The notes below the pieces were generated by a model. That model saw only the letters and a list, made by a program, of their open reading frames with translations. It did not search any database and had not been told where the DNA came from. 64,000 bases of DNA from Chitinophaga pendula (GTDB lineage: Bacteria; Bacteroidota; Bacteroidia; Chitinophagales; Chitinophagaceae), in contig NZ_CP077769.1 in NCBI RefSeq assembly GCF_020386615.1, forward strand, positions 1,674,001 through 1,738,000. Direction: 5' to 3'. Positions within the stretch are counted from its first letter, which is position 1. The number at the start of each line of letters is the position of its first letter. Positions 9,387 through 18,750 of this stretch are shown in pieces. Both the position numbers and the translations under genes were made by a program.

Positions 9387-11927
9387 ATGGACAACGAAAA
9401 TATATTACCATCTGATGAAGCATTACACAACGTAACACACGTTGGTGGAATGTACGAAAGTTGGTTCCTGGACTACGCTTCCTACGTAATCCTCGAACGT
9501 GCAGTTCCCGGCGTAGAAGACGGCCTCAAACCAGTACAACGCCGTATCCTCCACGCCATGAAAGAAATGGACGATGGCCGCTTTAACAAAGTCGCTAACA
9601 TCATCGGCCAAACCATGCAATACCACCCGCATGGCGACGCCTCCATCAGCGACGCAATCGTTAACCTCGGCCAGAAAGACCTCCTCATCGAAACACAGGG
9701 CAACTGGGGCGACGTACGCACCGGCGACGAAGCCGCCGCCGCCAGGTACATCGAGGCCCGCCTCTCCAAATTCGCTCTGGACGTCGCCTACAACAGCAAA
9801 ACCACCTCCTGGCAACTCAGCTACGATGGCCGCAAAAATGAACCGCTGGCACTCCCCATGAAGTTCCCCCTGCTCATCGCACAAGGCGCCGAAGGAATCG
9901 CAGTGGGCCTCTCCACCAAAATATTACCGCACAACTTTATCGAACTGCTCGATGCCTCCATCAAATACCTGCGAGGCAAAAAATTCGAACTCTTCCCCGA
10001 CTTCGCCACCGGCGGCATGATTGATGTCGCTAACTACAACGATGGCAAAAGAGGGGGCAAAGTAAGAGTAAGAGCGCACATCGAAGAAAAAGATAAAAAG
10101 ACCCTCATCATCAAAGATGTCCCCTACGGCATCACGACCACCCAACTGATGGAGTCTATCGTTAAAGCCAACGATAACGGTAAGATCAAGATCAAAAAGG
10201 TAGTAGACAACACCGCCAAAGACGTAGAAATTGAAGTACAACTCGCTCCTGGAATATCCCCCGATATTACCATCGATGCCCTCTACGCCTTCACCGACTG
10301 CGAGATATCCATCTCACCCAACGCCTGCGTTATCGTAGAAGATAAACCGCGATTCCTGTCCGTCTCAGAACTCCTCAGACACTCCACTGATTTCACCAAA
10401 GAACTCCTTAAACAAGAGCTCGAAATCAAATTGGCAGAACTGGAAGACAAATGGCACTACACCTCCCTCGAAAAGATCTTCTTCGAAAAACAGATCTATA
10501 AAGAACTCGAACAGAAACATAAAGACTGGGAAGCCGTCATAGCCGCCATCGACAAAGGTTTCGCTCCCTACAAAAAGAACCTGAAAAGAGCCATCGCCCG
10601 CGAAGACATCGTCAAACTGACCGAAAAACCAGTACGCCGCATCTATCGCCTCGATATCAACGAACTCAACGACCAGATCAAAGGCATAGAAGGAGATATC
10701 AAACAGGTGAAACACGACCTGGCCAACCTCGTCGACTATACCGTTAACTACTTCGAAGGCCTGCTCAAAAAATATGGTAAAGGCCGCGAACGCCTCACAG
10801 AAATCAAAACCTTCGATACCATCCAGGTACAACAGGTCGCCATCGCCAATACCAAAATATATGTCAACAGAGCCGACGGCTTCATCGGTACATCCCTCAA
10901 AAAAGATGAACTGATCGCCGAATGCTCCGACCTCGACAACATCATCGTATTCCGCCGCGATGGTAAAATGATGGTCACCAAAGTAGCCGACAAAACATTC
11001 GTAGGAAAAGATATCATCCATGTCGACATCTTCCGCAAAGGCGATGAACGAATGACCTATAACATGATCTACGTAGATGGCAAATCCGGCGTCAGCTACG
11101 CCAAACGCTTCAACGTAGTAGGGATCACCCGCGATAAAGAATACGACCTCGCACACAAAGGAGAGAAAAACTCCAAAGTCCACTACTTCTCCGCCAACCC
11201 TAACGGCGAGGCCGAAGTAGTAACCATCAAACTAAGCCCTAACTGCGTAGCGAGAAACAAAGAATTCGACCTCTACTTCGAATCCATCTCCATCAAGAAC
11301 CGTAACTCCATGGGTAACGTAGTCACCAAATACCCCATCCGTGGCGTGAAGTTCAAAGAGAAAGGTGCCTCCACACTGTCCGGCCTGAAAATATGGTACG
11401 ACGACGCCATCGGTAGGCTCAACACCGAAGAAAGAGGCGTATACATCGGTAGCTTCGAAGGAGAAGACAAAATATTCGTAGCCCACAGAAATGGTACCTA
11501 CGAACTCACCAACTTCGAACTCACCAACCGCTACGAACCAGATGAAGTAGTATACATCGAGAAATTCAAACCCGAAAAGATAGTCACCGCTATCTACTTC
11601 GATGCCGATAAAAAACAGTTCAATGCCAAACGTTTCCGCATAGAAACCCAGACACTGAACAACAAATTCCTCTTCATCAAAGAAGGAACCGGCAACCACC
11701 TCGAACTGATCACCACCCACAGCGAACCAATAGTACTCCTGCAAACAGGCAAAAAAAGAAGCCCCGAACAGGAAGAGATCGCTCTCCACGAATTCGTAGA
11801 GATCACCGGCTGGAAAGCAGTAGGTACCCGCATCGCAGGAGAAGACTTCATCAGCGTAGAACTCCTCTCCGAAGAGGAAGAAGAACCTAAATCCGATGAC
11901 AATGGCGTACAGGGCGAACTGTTCTGA
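9387..11927 (+). CDS. parC: DNA topoisomerase IV subunit A (ParC)
   Basis: The 846-residue breakage-reunion subunit. The winged-helix region has RRILHAMKEM and HPHGDASI, and the catalytic tyrosine is in AAARYIEARLSKF (Tyr121). A coiled-coil/tower region follows (about 340-480), then a C-terminal beta-pinwheel (about 500-820) and an acidic tail (EEEEEPKSDD). The GyrA-box typical of gyrase is not obvious, and parE is in the same operon, so ParC is preferred. Confidence 0.92.
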   Translation: MDNENILPSDEALHNVTHVGGMYESWFLDYASYVILERAVPGVEDGLKPVQRRILHAMKEMDDGRFNKVANIIGQTMQYHPHGDASISDAIVNLGQKDLLIETQGNWGDVRTGDEAAAARYIEARLSKFALDVAYNSKTTSWQLSYDGRKNEPLALPMKFPLLIAQGAEGIAVGLSTKILPHNFIELLDASIKYLRGKKFELFPDFATGGMIDVANYNDGKRGGKVRVRAHIEEKDKKTLIIKDVPYGITTTQLMESIVKANDNGKIKIKKVVDNTAKDVEIEVQLAPGISPDITIDALYAFTDCEISISPNACVIVEDKPRFLSVSELLRHSTDFTKELLKQELEIKLAELEDKWHYTSLEKIFFEKQIYKELEQKHKDWEAVIAAIDKGFAPYKKNLKRAIAREDIVKLTEKPVRRIYRLDINELNDQIKGIEGDIKQVKHDLANLVDYTVNYFEGLLKKYGKGRERLTEIKTFDTIQVQQVAIANTKIYVNRADGFIGTSLKKDELIAECSDLDNIIVFRRDGKMMVTKVADKTFVGKDIIHVDIFRKGDERMTYNMIYVDGKSGVSYAKRFNVVGITRDKEYDLAHKGEKNSKVHYFSANPNGEAEVVTIKLSPNCVARNKEFDLYFESISIKNRNSMGNVVTKYPIRGVKFKEKGASTLSGLKIWYDDAIGRLNTEERGVYIGSFEGEDKIFVAHRNGTYELTNFELTNRYEPDEVVYIEKFKPEKIVTAIYFDADKKQFNAKRFRIETQTLNNKFLFIKEGTGNHLELITTHSEPIVLLQTGKKRSPEQEEIALHEFVEITGWKAVGTRIAGEDFISVELLSEEEEEPKSDDNGVQGELF

Positions 11928-11953
11928 TCCCCCCGTCCCGTCATAACATAAAA

Positions 11954-11981
11954 AAGCCCCAGTACACACGTACCGGGGCTT
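11954..11981. terminator. Bidirectional terminator after parC
   Basis: AAGCCCCAGTAC (11954-11965) pairs with GTACCGGGGCTT (11970-11981), 12 bp with one G-T wobble and a 4-base loop. A-rich and T-rich flanks serve the two convergent genes parC and the gene at 12004. Confidence 0.75.
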
Positions 11982-12003
11982 CTTGCTTATAAGAATAAAT
12001 GAC

Positions 12004-13008
12004 TTACTTGCGTTGCTTCTTATTACCGCCGCCGCCGCTATTCGCCTTCTTTTGCTGCTGCTCCGTCTGCATATCCTCCACCGTCTGTGGCCGCATCAGG
12101 TTTTTCCTCCGCTGATCCTGCGGCTGCTGCAACGGAAACTTACCTTGCTTCAACGCATCATGAAATACCTTCTCGATATGCACCCACTTGCCCGCCTGCC
12201 ATTTGAATCCCTCATAGTCAAGATCAGGTACATACGTGTATGGTTTCCCTGGCTCATTAGTCTCCGATATCAGGTGGTCATACACGATCATATTCATCTC
12301 CGCATTGTAACTTAAACTGATCGTCGCATCCTTCTTATACTCCAGGATAAAACGGTTACGCACCGGCTTAGGGACCGTATCCTCCGCAAAACTGAAATAA
12401 GGCCCACCAAACACCGGCTTGCCGTTCTTGAATGTCAACATATCCACCAGCTTCTTCTGACTACGGAGATTATTGGCGTCCCAACCAAACAACGTATAGA
12501 ACTCCTGGTTGAAATAATGTTTGTGCAATATCTTATAATAAAGACAACCATACCAACCCTTATTATCCGCCACCGTATCAGTATTGGCAGAATAATCCGA
12601 ATTATCCAGCAAAGGGAAAAGCTGAAGGTGCCCGTCAGCCGTATTCAGCTGGATAGCCCCGAAATGCCGGTAAAACCCGTTGTCATTCTCCACCCCCCAG
12701 CTGAAAATGCGGAAAGTACTATCCTCCGGATACTGTATGGAAATAGTTCGTAAAGAATCAAATGGGAAGTAGAAGGAACCCCTAGCTTTTAATGCCTTGA
12801 CCAGGCTGGGTATAAACCGGTCGCATGCCGTCTGCCGGCTATTTTCATCCTTCCCCCGCAGGATAAGGGTACTCCAGTACTGTAAAGAATCCTGCTGCTG
12901 GCGCAACTGGACAACAGCCGACGCATCAGGCCGGTTTGCCCGCTGCTGGGCAATCGCCGGTACAAGCGTAATAATAGAAAACAGTAGTAATGACAGTCGT
13001 TTGATCAT
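12004..13008 (-). CDS. Exported protein of unknown function
   Basis: A 334-residue secreted protein. ATG 13008 is chosen because it gives a signal peptide (MIKRLSLLLFSIITLVPAIA, then QQ); the longer frame to 13089 adds an unlikely Arg/Cys-rich leader. The body is rich in aromatic residues and ends in a basic low-complexity tail (QQKKANSGGGGNKKQRK). It lies downstream of gmhB on the same strand. CAAATTTA at 13087-13094 reads TAAATTTG on the minus strand, a possible -7 box about 80 bases upstream. No known domain recognised. Confidence 0.6.
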   Translation of the reverse strand: MIKRLSLLLFSIITLVPAIAQQRANRPDASAVVQLRQQQDSLQYWSTLILRGKDENSRQTACDRFIPSLVKALKARGSFYFPFDSLRTISIQYPEDSTFRIFSWGVENDNGFYRHFGAIQLNTADGHLQLFPLLDNSDYSANTDTVADNKGWYGCLYYKILHKHYFNQEFYTLFGWDANNLRSQKKLVDMLTFKNGKPVFGGPYFSFAEDTVPKPVRNRFILEYKKDATISLSYNAEMNMIVYDHLISETNEPGKPYTYVPDLDYEGFKWQAGKWVHIEKVFHDALKQGKFPLQQPQDQRRKNLMRPQTVEDMQTEQQQKKANSGGGGNKKQRK

Positions 13009-13091
13009 CGATAGCTCCGGTCTGGTTTGAGGTATCCCCCGGCGACAACGCAGCCGCCGGCGTACACATAAAGTACGTAGAATATACAAAT

Positions 13092-13631
13092 TTATTGTAA
13101 AAGCCGGGAAAACGCCAGCAAGCTATCACATCGCCGGTCGATCAGGGGATGAGGAAAAGCAGTGTCAGGAAGAGTAGATGGAATAAATACCGTAGTCATA
13201 CCCAACGTCTTACCAAATTGCATATCACTCAGCGTATTACCCACCATAACAGCCCGCTGGAAATCTATCTCGGCAAAATCACGCTGCGCCTGCATAGCCA
13301 TCCCCGTCTGAGGCTTGCGGCAGGGGCTGGTACTATCTATATCCGGGCAATAATAGATCCCGTCAATACGCCCGCCTGCTGCCACAATCTCCGCCGTCAT
13401 ATGCTGATGGATATCCTGTAAGCCGCCCGCTGTCAGCAACCCTTTGCCAATACATCGCTGGTTCGTCACCACCACGATCCGTCCAAAGCGCTGCGACAAC
13501 ATAGCCAAAGCCTCCAGCACACCCTCGCTGAACCGGAACATCCCCCAGTCCAGCACATACGACCCTTTGATCTCCTCATTGATCACACCATCTCTGTCCA
13601 GGAACAGCGTCCATTGTCGGTCTACCTGCAT
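13092..13631 (-). CDS. gmhB: D-glycero-D-manno-heptose 1,7-bisphosphate phosphatase
   Basis: A 179-residue HAD-IIIA phosphatase. It has the nucleophile motif LFLDRDGVINEE near the N-terminus, the motif II region VVVTNQRCIGKG, a Cys/His-bearing zinc-loop segment (YYCPDIDSTSPCRKP), and the motif III/IV segment VMVGNTLSDMQFG. It removes the C7 phosphate from heptose 1,7-bisphosphate. It is the last of four consecutive GDP-heptose genes. Confidence 0.88.
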   Translation of the reverse strand: MQVDRQWTLFLDRDGVINEEIKGSYVLDWGMFRFSEGVLEALAMLSQRFGRIVVVTNQRCIGKGLLTAGGLQDIHQHMTAEIVAAGGRIDGIYYCPDIDSTSPCRKPQTGMAMQAQRDFAEIDFQRAVMVGNTLSDMQFGKTLGMTTVFIPSTLPDTAFPHPLIDRRCDSLLAFSRLLQ

Positions 13632-13650
13632 AATAATTGTAGGGATGAAT

Positions 13651-14349
13651 TTAAAAGGTGATCAGGTCCCGCTGTGCTTGCTCATAATCAGCAGGAATAC
13701 CTATATCGATAAAGTAAGTATCACTGTTATAACCATACAGCTGACCCCGGGCCACCTGCGCCTCCAGCACTTCTTTCTCAAAAGAATGTTTCACCGGCAA
13801 AGAAAGCCCCTGCAGATAAGAACGGCTGCTCAGGTAAACACCACCGTTGATCAGCCCTTCCTCGCAATATTGTTTCTCCCGGAAAGCAGTAATATGCCCG
13901 GCATCATCCGCAACAATACTACCATAACGGTCAAATTGCCGCATCGGCTTCAATGCCAATGTCAGCTGACTCTCATGAGTATCGTGAAAAGCAGCCATAC
14001 CAGACAGGTCCACATCGAAGAAGGTATCACCATTACAAATGAAAAACCGCTCTTCGCTTACCTCAGAAAGTGCATGTAAGATGGCGCCGCCCGTACCCAA
14101 TGGCTCCGGCTCTATTGCAAAGGATACCTGCAAGGGGAGGGGCGTATGCGCACACCAGCTGATCACCTGCTCCGACTTATAACCCAAAGACAGCACTGCA
14201 TAGGTGATGCCCTGCCGGTACAGGTATTGCAGCAGATAATATAGGAAAGGATGAGGGCCTACCGGCGCCATACATTTGGGCTTGTCCGCCACGACACTAC
14301 GTAAACGGGTACCCAGGCCGCCAGCCAGCACTATACAGGTTCGGATCAT
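13651..14349 (-). CDS. hddC: Heptose-1-phosphate guanylyltransferase-like nucleotidyltransferase
   Basis: A 232-residue sugar-nucleotide transferase with the signature VLAGGLGTRLRSVVADKPKC at the N-terminus and FFICNGDTFFDVDL as the metal-binding Asp motif. The start at 14349 gives an ATGA overlap with gmhA. Beside hddA, gmhA and gmhB it is best read as HddC, which makes GDP-D-glycero-alpha-D-manno-heptose from heptose 1-phosphate and GTP. Nucleotide specificity is inferred from context. Confidence 0.82.
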   Translation of the reverse strand: MIRTCIVLAGGLGTRLRSVVADKPKCMAPVGPHPFLYYLLQYLYRQGITYAVLSLGYKSEQVISWCAHTPLPLQVSFAIEPEPLGTGGAILHALSEVSEERFFICNGDTFFDVDLSGMAAFHDTHESQLTLALKPMRQFDRYGSIVADDAGHITAFREKQYCEEGLINGGVYLSSRSYLQGLSLPVKHSFEKEVLEAQVARGQLYGYNSDTYFIDIGIPADYEQAQRDLITF

Positions 14350-14927
14350 GGAAATAGCGTCGTTTCTACCAGTTCGCAAATAATATGACCTACCGTAATA
14401 TGCGATTCCTGTATCCGGGGGGTATCCGTAGAGGGCATGTTCAACAAAAAGTTACTGTCCGCCTTCATCTTACCACCGGTCTCCCCCGTCATACTCACAA
14501 CGATCATACCCTTCTCCTTCGCCACCTTGTAGGCTTCCAATATGTTGGCCGAGTTGCCGGAAGTGGAAATACCCACCAGCACATCTCCCGGCTGACCAAT
14601 ACCGCTCAGTATACGGGCATATACCTGATCATATCCATAATCATTACCTACCGCTGTCAGGTAAGATGTATTACAATGCAATGCCTCCGCATACAACGGC
14701 GTACGATCTTTGTAAAAACGGCCGGAAAACTCCGCCGCCAGGTGCTGTGCATCCGCCGCACTACCACCATTACCACAAAAGAGGATCTTGTTGCCATTAC
14801 GCAGACTACGGGTGATCACCTTGGCAACTTCCTCTATCGTAGCTACCAATTCCGTATTGCTGATGATCGCTTGCTTGACCGCAATGCTCTCCTGTATCGT
14901 TTGTTGTATTTTCTCTGTCAGGTTCAT
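14346..14927 (-). CDS. gmhA: Phosphoheptose isomerase (SIS domain)
   Basis: A 193-residue sedoheptulose-7-phosphate isomerase. It contains FCGNGGSAADAQHLAAEFSG and GISTSGNSANILEAY, hallmarks of GmhA. The length fits the family (about 190-200). It catalyses the first committed step of ADP/GDP-heptose synthesis. Its stop overlaps the hddC start by four bases, so translation is probably coupled. Confidence 0.92.
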   Translation of the reverse strand: MNLTEKIQQTIQESIAVKQAIISNTELVATIEEVAKVITRSLRNGNKILFCGNGGSAADAQHLAAEFSGRFYKDRTPLYAEALHCNTSYLTAVGNDYGYDQVYARILSGIGQPGDVLVGISTSGNSANILEAYKVAKEKGMIVVSMTGETGGKMKADSNFLLNMPSTDTPRIQESHITVGHIICELVETTLFP

Positions 14928-14958
14928 GCCTGTTAAAATTTAAAATGTCAATGACTGT

Positions 14959-15981
14959 TTAGATCGTCCACGAACAAAGACCGTGATGCGTAAAATGATA
15001 GCGCTTTACCGCACCACCAAATTGTTGCAGTGCATTCACCACCGCATAACGCGTATTGTTAGGACAATAAAAGATCATAAAACCACCGCCACCGGCACCG
15101 GAGATCTTACCCCCCGAAGCACCGGCCTTGATAGCCGTTTCATAGATCTCATCCAGCTGCGGATTGGAAATACCCTCCGCCATCGCTTTTTTATGCCTGA
15201 ATCCGAAATCAAGGATCTCCCCGATCTCGTGTATCTGCCCTTTTAATAAAGCTTCCTTCATCATCACCGCCTGCTTCTTCAAAGAGTGCATCGCTTCGAT
15301 AGAAGAAGCCTTCTTGTCGGTCACATTACGCTGCTGCTCAGATATGATCGCAGAAGAAAGACGGCTCGTAGAGGTGTAGAACAATACCAGGTTGTTCTCC
15401 AGCTCATACAGGTATTTCTCTTTGATACGCAGCGGGTTCACAATGACTTTGTCGTCTTTGTAAAACTCCATGAAGTTCACCCCGCCGAAAGTGGCCGCAT
15501 ACTGATCCTGCCTACCACCCGCCTGTTGCAGGTCTTCCCGTTCAATAGAATAAGCCAGGTGCGCGATATCATATTCACCCAACGGTAGCTTCAGCCACTC
15601 GGTGAAGGCACCTACCACCGCTACCACCAGGGTAGAAGAAGTACCCAGACCAGATCCCGCCGGCGCATCGACAAAAGTCGTCAGCCGGAAGCCGGACGGA
15701 AAATCTCCATACTCCTTCGCAATTCGGTTGGCAATACCTTTCAGCAAATCCAGGTTACCATCCAGGGATAAAGGGAATACCGCGTCATACTCCAGCAGCT
15801 CATTACGATCAGCAGTTTCGAAGATGACCTTATTGGTATCCAATAATTCAATCGAGGCATGTGCATACATGGAGATAGTGGCATTGAGGATCGCACCGCC
15901 ATGCATATCAGCATAAGGGCTTACATCAGTACCACCACCGGCCAGGCCTATACGTAAAGGTGCTTTACTTCTATATATCAT
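14959..15981 (-). CDS. hddA: D-glycero-alpha-D-manno-heptose-7-phosphate kinase (GHMP)
   Basis: A 340-residue GHMP kinase. It starts IYRSKAPLRIGLAGGGTDVS, has the ATP loop PAGSGLGTSSTLVVAVVGA, and the C-terminal GHMP motif GKISGAGGGGFMIFYC. HddA phosphorylates heptose-7-phosphate at C1 in the alpha configuration, which commits the pathway to GDP-heptose. Upstream of gmhA by 31 bases, same operon. Confidence 0.9.
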   Translation of the reverse strand: MIYRSKAPLRIGLAGGGTDVSPYADMHGGAILNATISMYAHASIELLDTNKVIFETADRNELLEYDAVFPLSLDGNLDLLKGIANRIAKEYGDFPSGFRLTTFVDAPAGSGLGTSSTLVVAVVGAFTEWLKLPLGEYDIAHLAYSIEREDLQQAGGRQDQYAATFGGVNFMEFYKDDKVIVNPLRIKEKYLYELENNLVLFYTSTSRLSSAIISEQQRNVTDKKASSIEAMHSLKKQAVMMKEALLKGQIHEIGEILDFGFRHKKAMAEGISNPQLDEIYETAIKAGASGGKISGAGGGGFMIFYCPNNTRYAVVNALQQFGGAVKRYHFTHHGLCSWTI

Positions 15982-16003
15982 ATCACATAAGATGCTTGGT
16001 GCA

Positions 16004-17158
16004 TTACGCCTGCTGAGCAGCGCGCGCAGCTAAGTTATATATTTCCGTGGCAAGCCGCTGCCAGGAGTATTGCTTTTTTTCTTCTTTCAAGGCAGCTACC
16101 ATCGCCATTTCCTGCTGCTCTGTATAATATTTGGCAACAGCAGTCGCAATAGAAGCCGGCTCCGGATCACACTGATAGCCTACCTTGCCATCCGGTACCA
16201 TCTCTACTAGACCACCCACCCTGGTCACCACCATCGGCTTCTCAAAGTGATAGGCAATCTGCGAAATGCCACTCTGGGTAGCACTCTTGTAAGGCTGTAC
16301 CACCAAATCAGCCGCACAGAAATAATACTTGACATCATCATTCGGGATAAAGTCCGTATGCATACTCACCCGGTCACCCAGCTGCAGCCGCTCCAGCAAT
16401 TGCTGATACGGCGCCGCATCCTCATAATATTCGCCAGCCACCAGCAGGTGCACATCCAGCTCCCGCATCCTCGGATCTGCCATCGCCTGCAACAAAAGGT
16501 CCAACCCCTTGTACTGCCGGATAAATCCAAAGAACAGGATATACCGCTTGCCCTCCGCCAACTTTAACTGTATCCTGGCACCCGCTTTGCTCACAGGCGT
16601 GCCGTAATTATCGTAGATCGGGTGGGGGATGAGCGACGCCGGTTTGCTAGGCTCAAACACACGCAGGTCATTCAATACAGACTGGCTCATCGCAATAAAT
16701 GCATCCACCGGCCGCACGAAATACCTGGTGAACGCCACATCTCCCGGCCGCTTTTCATGCGGTACCACATTGTCCAGTATAGAGACAACTTTAGTGCCAG
16801 GCCGCTTTTTACCCAAGCGCAATAAAGTACCCAGACAAGGCCCCATAAATGGTAGCCAGTATTTGACAATGATAAGGTCCGGCGCCATTTTGCGGATCAT
16901 TCGACCCACTCGCAACCAGTTCAGCGGATTCACAGCATTGATAACCCGTTTTATACGCAAATGAGCAGGAGGAGCATCCGTCGAATATTGACTTTTGCCG
17001 GGAAACAGGAAATTAGGGTATTGCACCGTAAACGTCCAGATCTCCACATCACTATGTTCCTGCAATTCCTCAGCCAGCCGCTCATTATAGGCCGCCAGCC
17101 CACCCCGGAAAGGATAAGCCGTACCCAGTATCAGTATTTTTTTTCTAGTAGTTTGCAT
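16004..17158 (-). CDS. Glycosyltransferase family 4
   Basis: A 384-residue GT-B glycosyltransferase. The N-terminus (KILILGTAYPFRGGLAAYNE) is the acceptor Rossmann half with the GG loop; the C-terminal half has YILFFGFIRQYKGLDLLLQA and the donor-site segment PYKSATQSGISQIAYHFEKP followed by VTRVGGLVEMVPDG. It would add a sugar from a nucleotide donor to a growing surface glycan. Its position next to hddA suggests a heptose-containing product, but donor and acceptor are not shown by the sequence. Confidence 0.85.
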   Translation of the reverse strand: MQTTRKKILILGTAYPFRGGLAAYNERLAEELQEHSDVEIWTFTVQYPNFLFPGKSQYSTDAPPAHLRIKRVINAVNPLNWLRVGRMIRKMAPDLIIVKYWLPFMGPCLGTLLRLGKKRPGTKVVSILDNVVPHEKRPGDVAFTRYFVRPVDAFIAMSQSVLNDLRVFEPSKPASLIPHPIYDNYGTPVSKAGARIQLKLAEGKRYILFFGFIRQYKGLDLLLQAMADPRMRELDVHLLVAGEYYEDAAPYQQLLERLQLGDRVSMHTDFIPNDDVKYYFCAADLVVQPYKSATQSGISQIAYHFEKPMVVTRVGGLVEMVPDGKVGYQCDPEPASIATAVAKYYTEQQEMAMVAALKEEKKQYSWQRLATEIYNLAARAAQQA

Positions 17159-17182
17159 CGTCGTGTATGTGGACCAATATCA

Positions 17183-17223
17183 TACCGGGTTATAAAATAT
17201 CAGCAATATTTTATAACCCGGTA
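17183..17223. repeat. Perfect 18-bp inverted repeat inside the glycan operon
   Basis: An 18-base arm at 17183-17200 (starts TACCGGGTTATAAAA) is the exact reverse complement of 17206-17223, with a 5-base loop. It fills half of the 86-base gap between the GT2 and GT4 genes. There is no T tract, so it may be a processing or attenuating hairpin rather than a full stop. Confidence 0.7.
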
Positions 17224-17244
17224 CCTGGTAAAAAATGACAAGAC

Positions 17245-18189
17245 TTATTTGTGCTCCAGCCGCTCTTCCACTAAGTAGTTATTACGCTCCGGAGCATTAC
17301 GCGTCACCAGCTCCCCGATAAATCCTGTTAGAAACAATTGGGAACCAATGATCATCGCCAGCAAGGCCAGGTAAAAGATCGGCCTGTCCGTCATATTGTA
17401 TTTGTCAAAGACTAATTTGGCAAACGTGAGATAACCGGCAATAATAAAACCGATAAAAAAGAATAACACACCCAAAGCGCCGAAAAGATGCATCGGACGT
17501 TTCCCGAACTTGCCGATGAACATGATAGAAGCCAGGTCCAGAAACCCATTGATAAAACGCTCCAAACCGAATTTGGAAACCCCATACTTTCGCGCCCTGT
17601 GCTCTACCACCTTCTCACCAATCTTCCGGTAACCACTCCATTTGGCGATCACCGGGATATAACGGTGCATCTCTCCGTATACTTCGATGGACTTGATCAC
17701 CTTCTTACGATACGATTTCAAACCACAGTTCATATCATGCAGCTTGACCCCGCTCATTTTAGTAGTCGTCCAGTTATATAATTTGGAAGGGAGATTTTTG
17801 GTGACAGCATTATCATAACGTTTCTTCTTCCACCCACTGACCAGGTCATAACCATCCTCCTTGATCATCCGGTAAAGCTCCGGTATCTCATCCGGACTAT
17901 CCTGCAGGTCCGCATCCATCGTGATCACTACATCCCCCTGCGCCGCACGAAACCCCTCATTCAAAGCCGCAGACTTACCATAGTTACGTTGGAACTTGAT
18001 ACCCTTGACATTGTAGTTGTTAGCCGCCAGACCTTGGATCACATTCCACGAATCGTCCGTACTACCATCATCAATCATCCACACTTCATAAGAGAAATGA
18101 TGCTCCTGCATCACTCGCTCGATCCAAGCCGCCAGTTCTGGTAATGATTCTTCTTCGTTTTTTAAAGGAACGATAACGGATATGTCCAT
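17245..18189 (-). CDS. Membrane-anchored glycosyltransferase family 2 (DPM/ArnC type)
   Basis: A 314-residue GT-A enzyme. The catalytic domain (residues 1-220) begins DISVIVPLKNEEESLPEL and carries MIDDGSTDDSW and MDADLQDSPDEIPEL (DxD-type metal site). Two C-terminal membrane helices follow (about 232-262 and 270-295). Such enzymes transfer a sugar from a nucleotide donor to a polyprenyl phosphate at the inner membrane. It belongs to the heptose/glycan operon. Confidence 0.87.
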   Translation of the reverse strand: MDISVIVPLKNEEESLPELAAWIERVMQEHHFSYEVWMIDDGSTDDSWNVIQGLAANNYNVKGIKFQRNYGKSAALNEGFRAAQGDVVITMDADLQDSPDEIPELYRMIKEDGYDLVSGWKKKRYDNAVTKNLPSKLYNWTTTKMSGVKLHDMNCGLKSYRKKVIKSIEVYGEMHRYIPVIAKWSGYRKIGEKVVEHRARKYGVSKFGLERFINGFLDLASIMFIGKFGKRPMHLFGALGVLFFFIGFIIAGYLTFAKLVFDKYNMTDRPIFYLALLAMIIGSQLFLTGFIGELVTRNAPERNNYLVEERLEHK

Positions 18190-18205
18190 AAATAGTTGAA
18201 ATAGA

Positions 18206-18739
18206 TTATTGAAAGTCCGATACAGGCGCCTTTTTACGTACGATCAATGCAAGAATGCAAGACACAAAAAACATAAAAATCAGGCTGTACAGATAGTTCA
18301 TAAAAACCTTACCAATTGTCATCGAGAAATCGGTCGCGGCCAGTTTATCCAATTCTTCATCGATCTTATCCTGCGGCGCCTTAAACTTCACCAGCATACT
18401 CTCCGTAGTAGAAATGCTGTAATGTTTCAGTTGCTCAGTCAGCGAAGGATCGATCACGTTATAAAGCAGGTAAGTATAAAGAGTACTGATCAAACCCGAG
18501 ATCACAAACGCTAAAAAGATCGGTTGTAACGCCTGTTTGAAGGTGATATGACCTCCCAGCTGGGTTCTCCGCTCTTTACCTACCAATATCCCCACGATAA
18601 CAGCGATCACCATGAATATAAGAGGCAACCAGAAACTGAACATAAGCTCAGGAGTAATGATCCAGATGATCACACTTATTACTACGGACAGCAGGCCATA
18701 AATAAGGCCCCATTTGATACCAGGGTTAGTTATTTTCAT
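18206..18739 (-). CDS. DUF4199 membrane protein
   Basis: A 177-residue protein with four predicted membrane helices (about residues 8-28, 33-52, 70-92 and 145-167) and a charged loop between helices 3 and 4. The layout and the start KITNPGIKWGLIYGLLS fit DUF4199, common in Bacteroidota next to GT2 genes. Function unknown. It lies 16 bases upstream of the GT2 gene, so cotranscription is likely. Confidence 0.75.
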   Translation of the reverse strand: MKITNPGIKWGLIYGLLSVVISVIIWIITPELMFSFWLPLIFMVIAVIVGILVGKERRTQLGGHITFKQALQPIFLAFVISGLISTLYTYLLYNVIDPSLTEQLKHYSISTTESMLVKFKAPQDKIDEELDKLAATDFSMTIGKVFMNYLYSLIFMFFVSCILALIVRKKAPVSDFQ

Positions 18740-18750
18740 GAGGTAAATGT

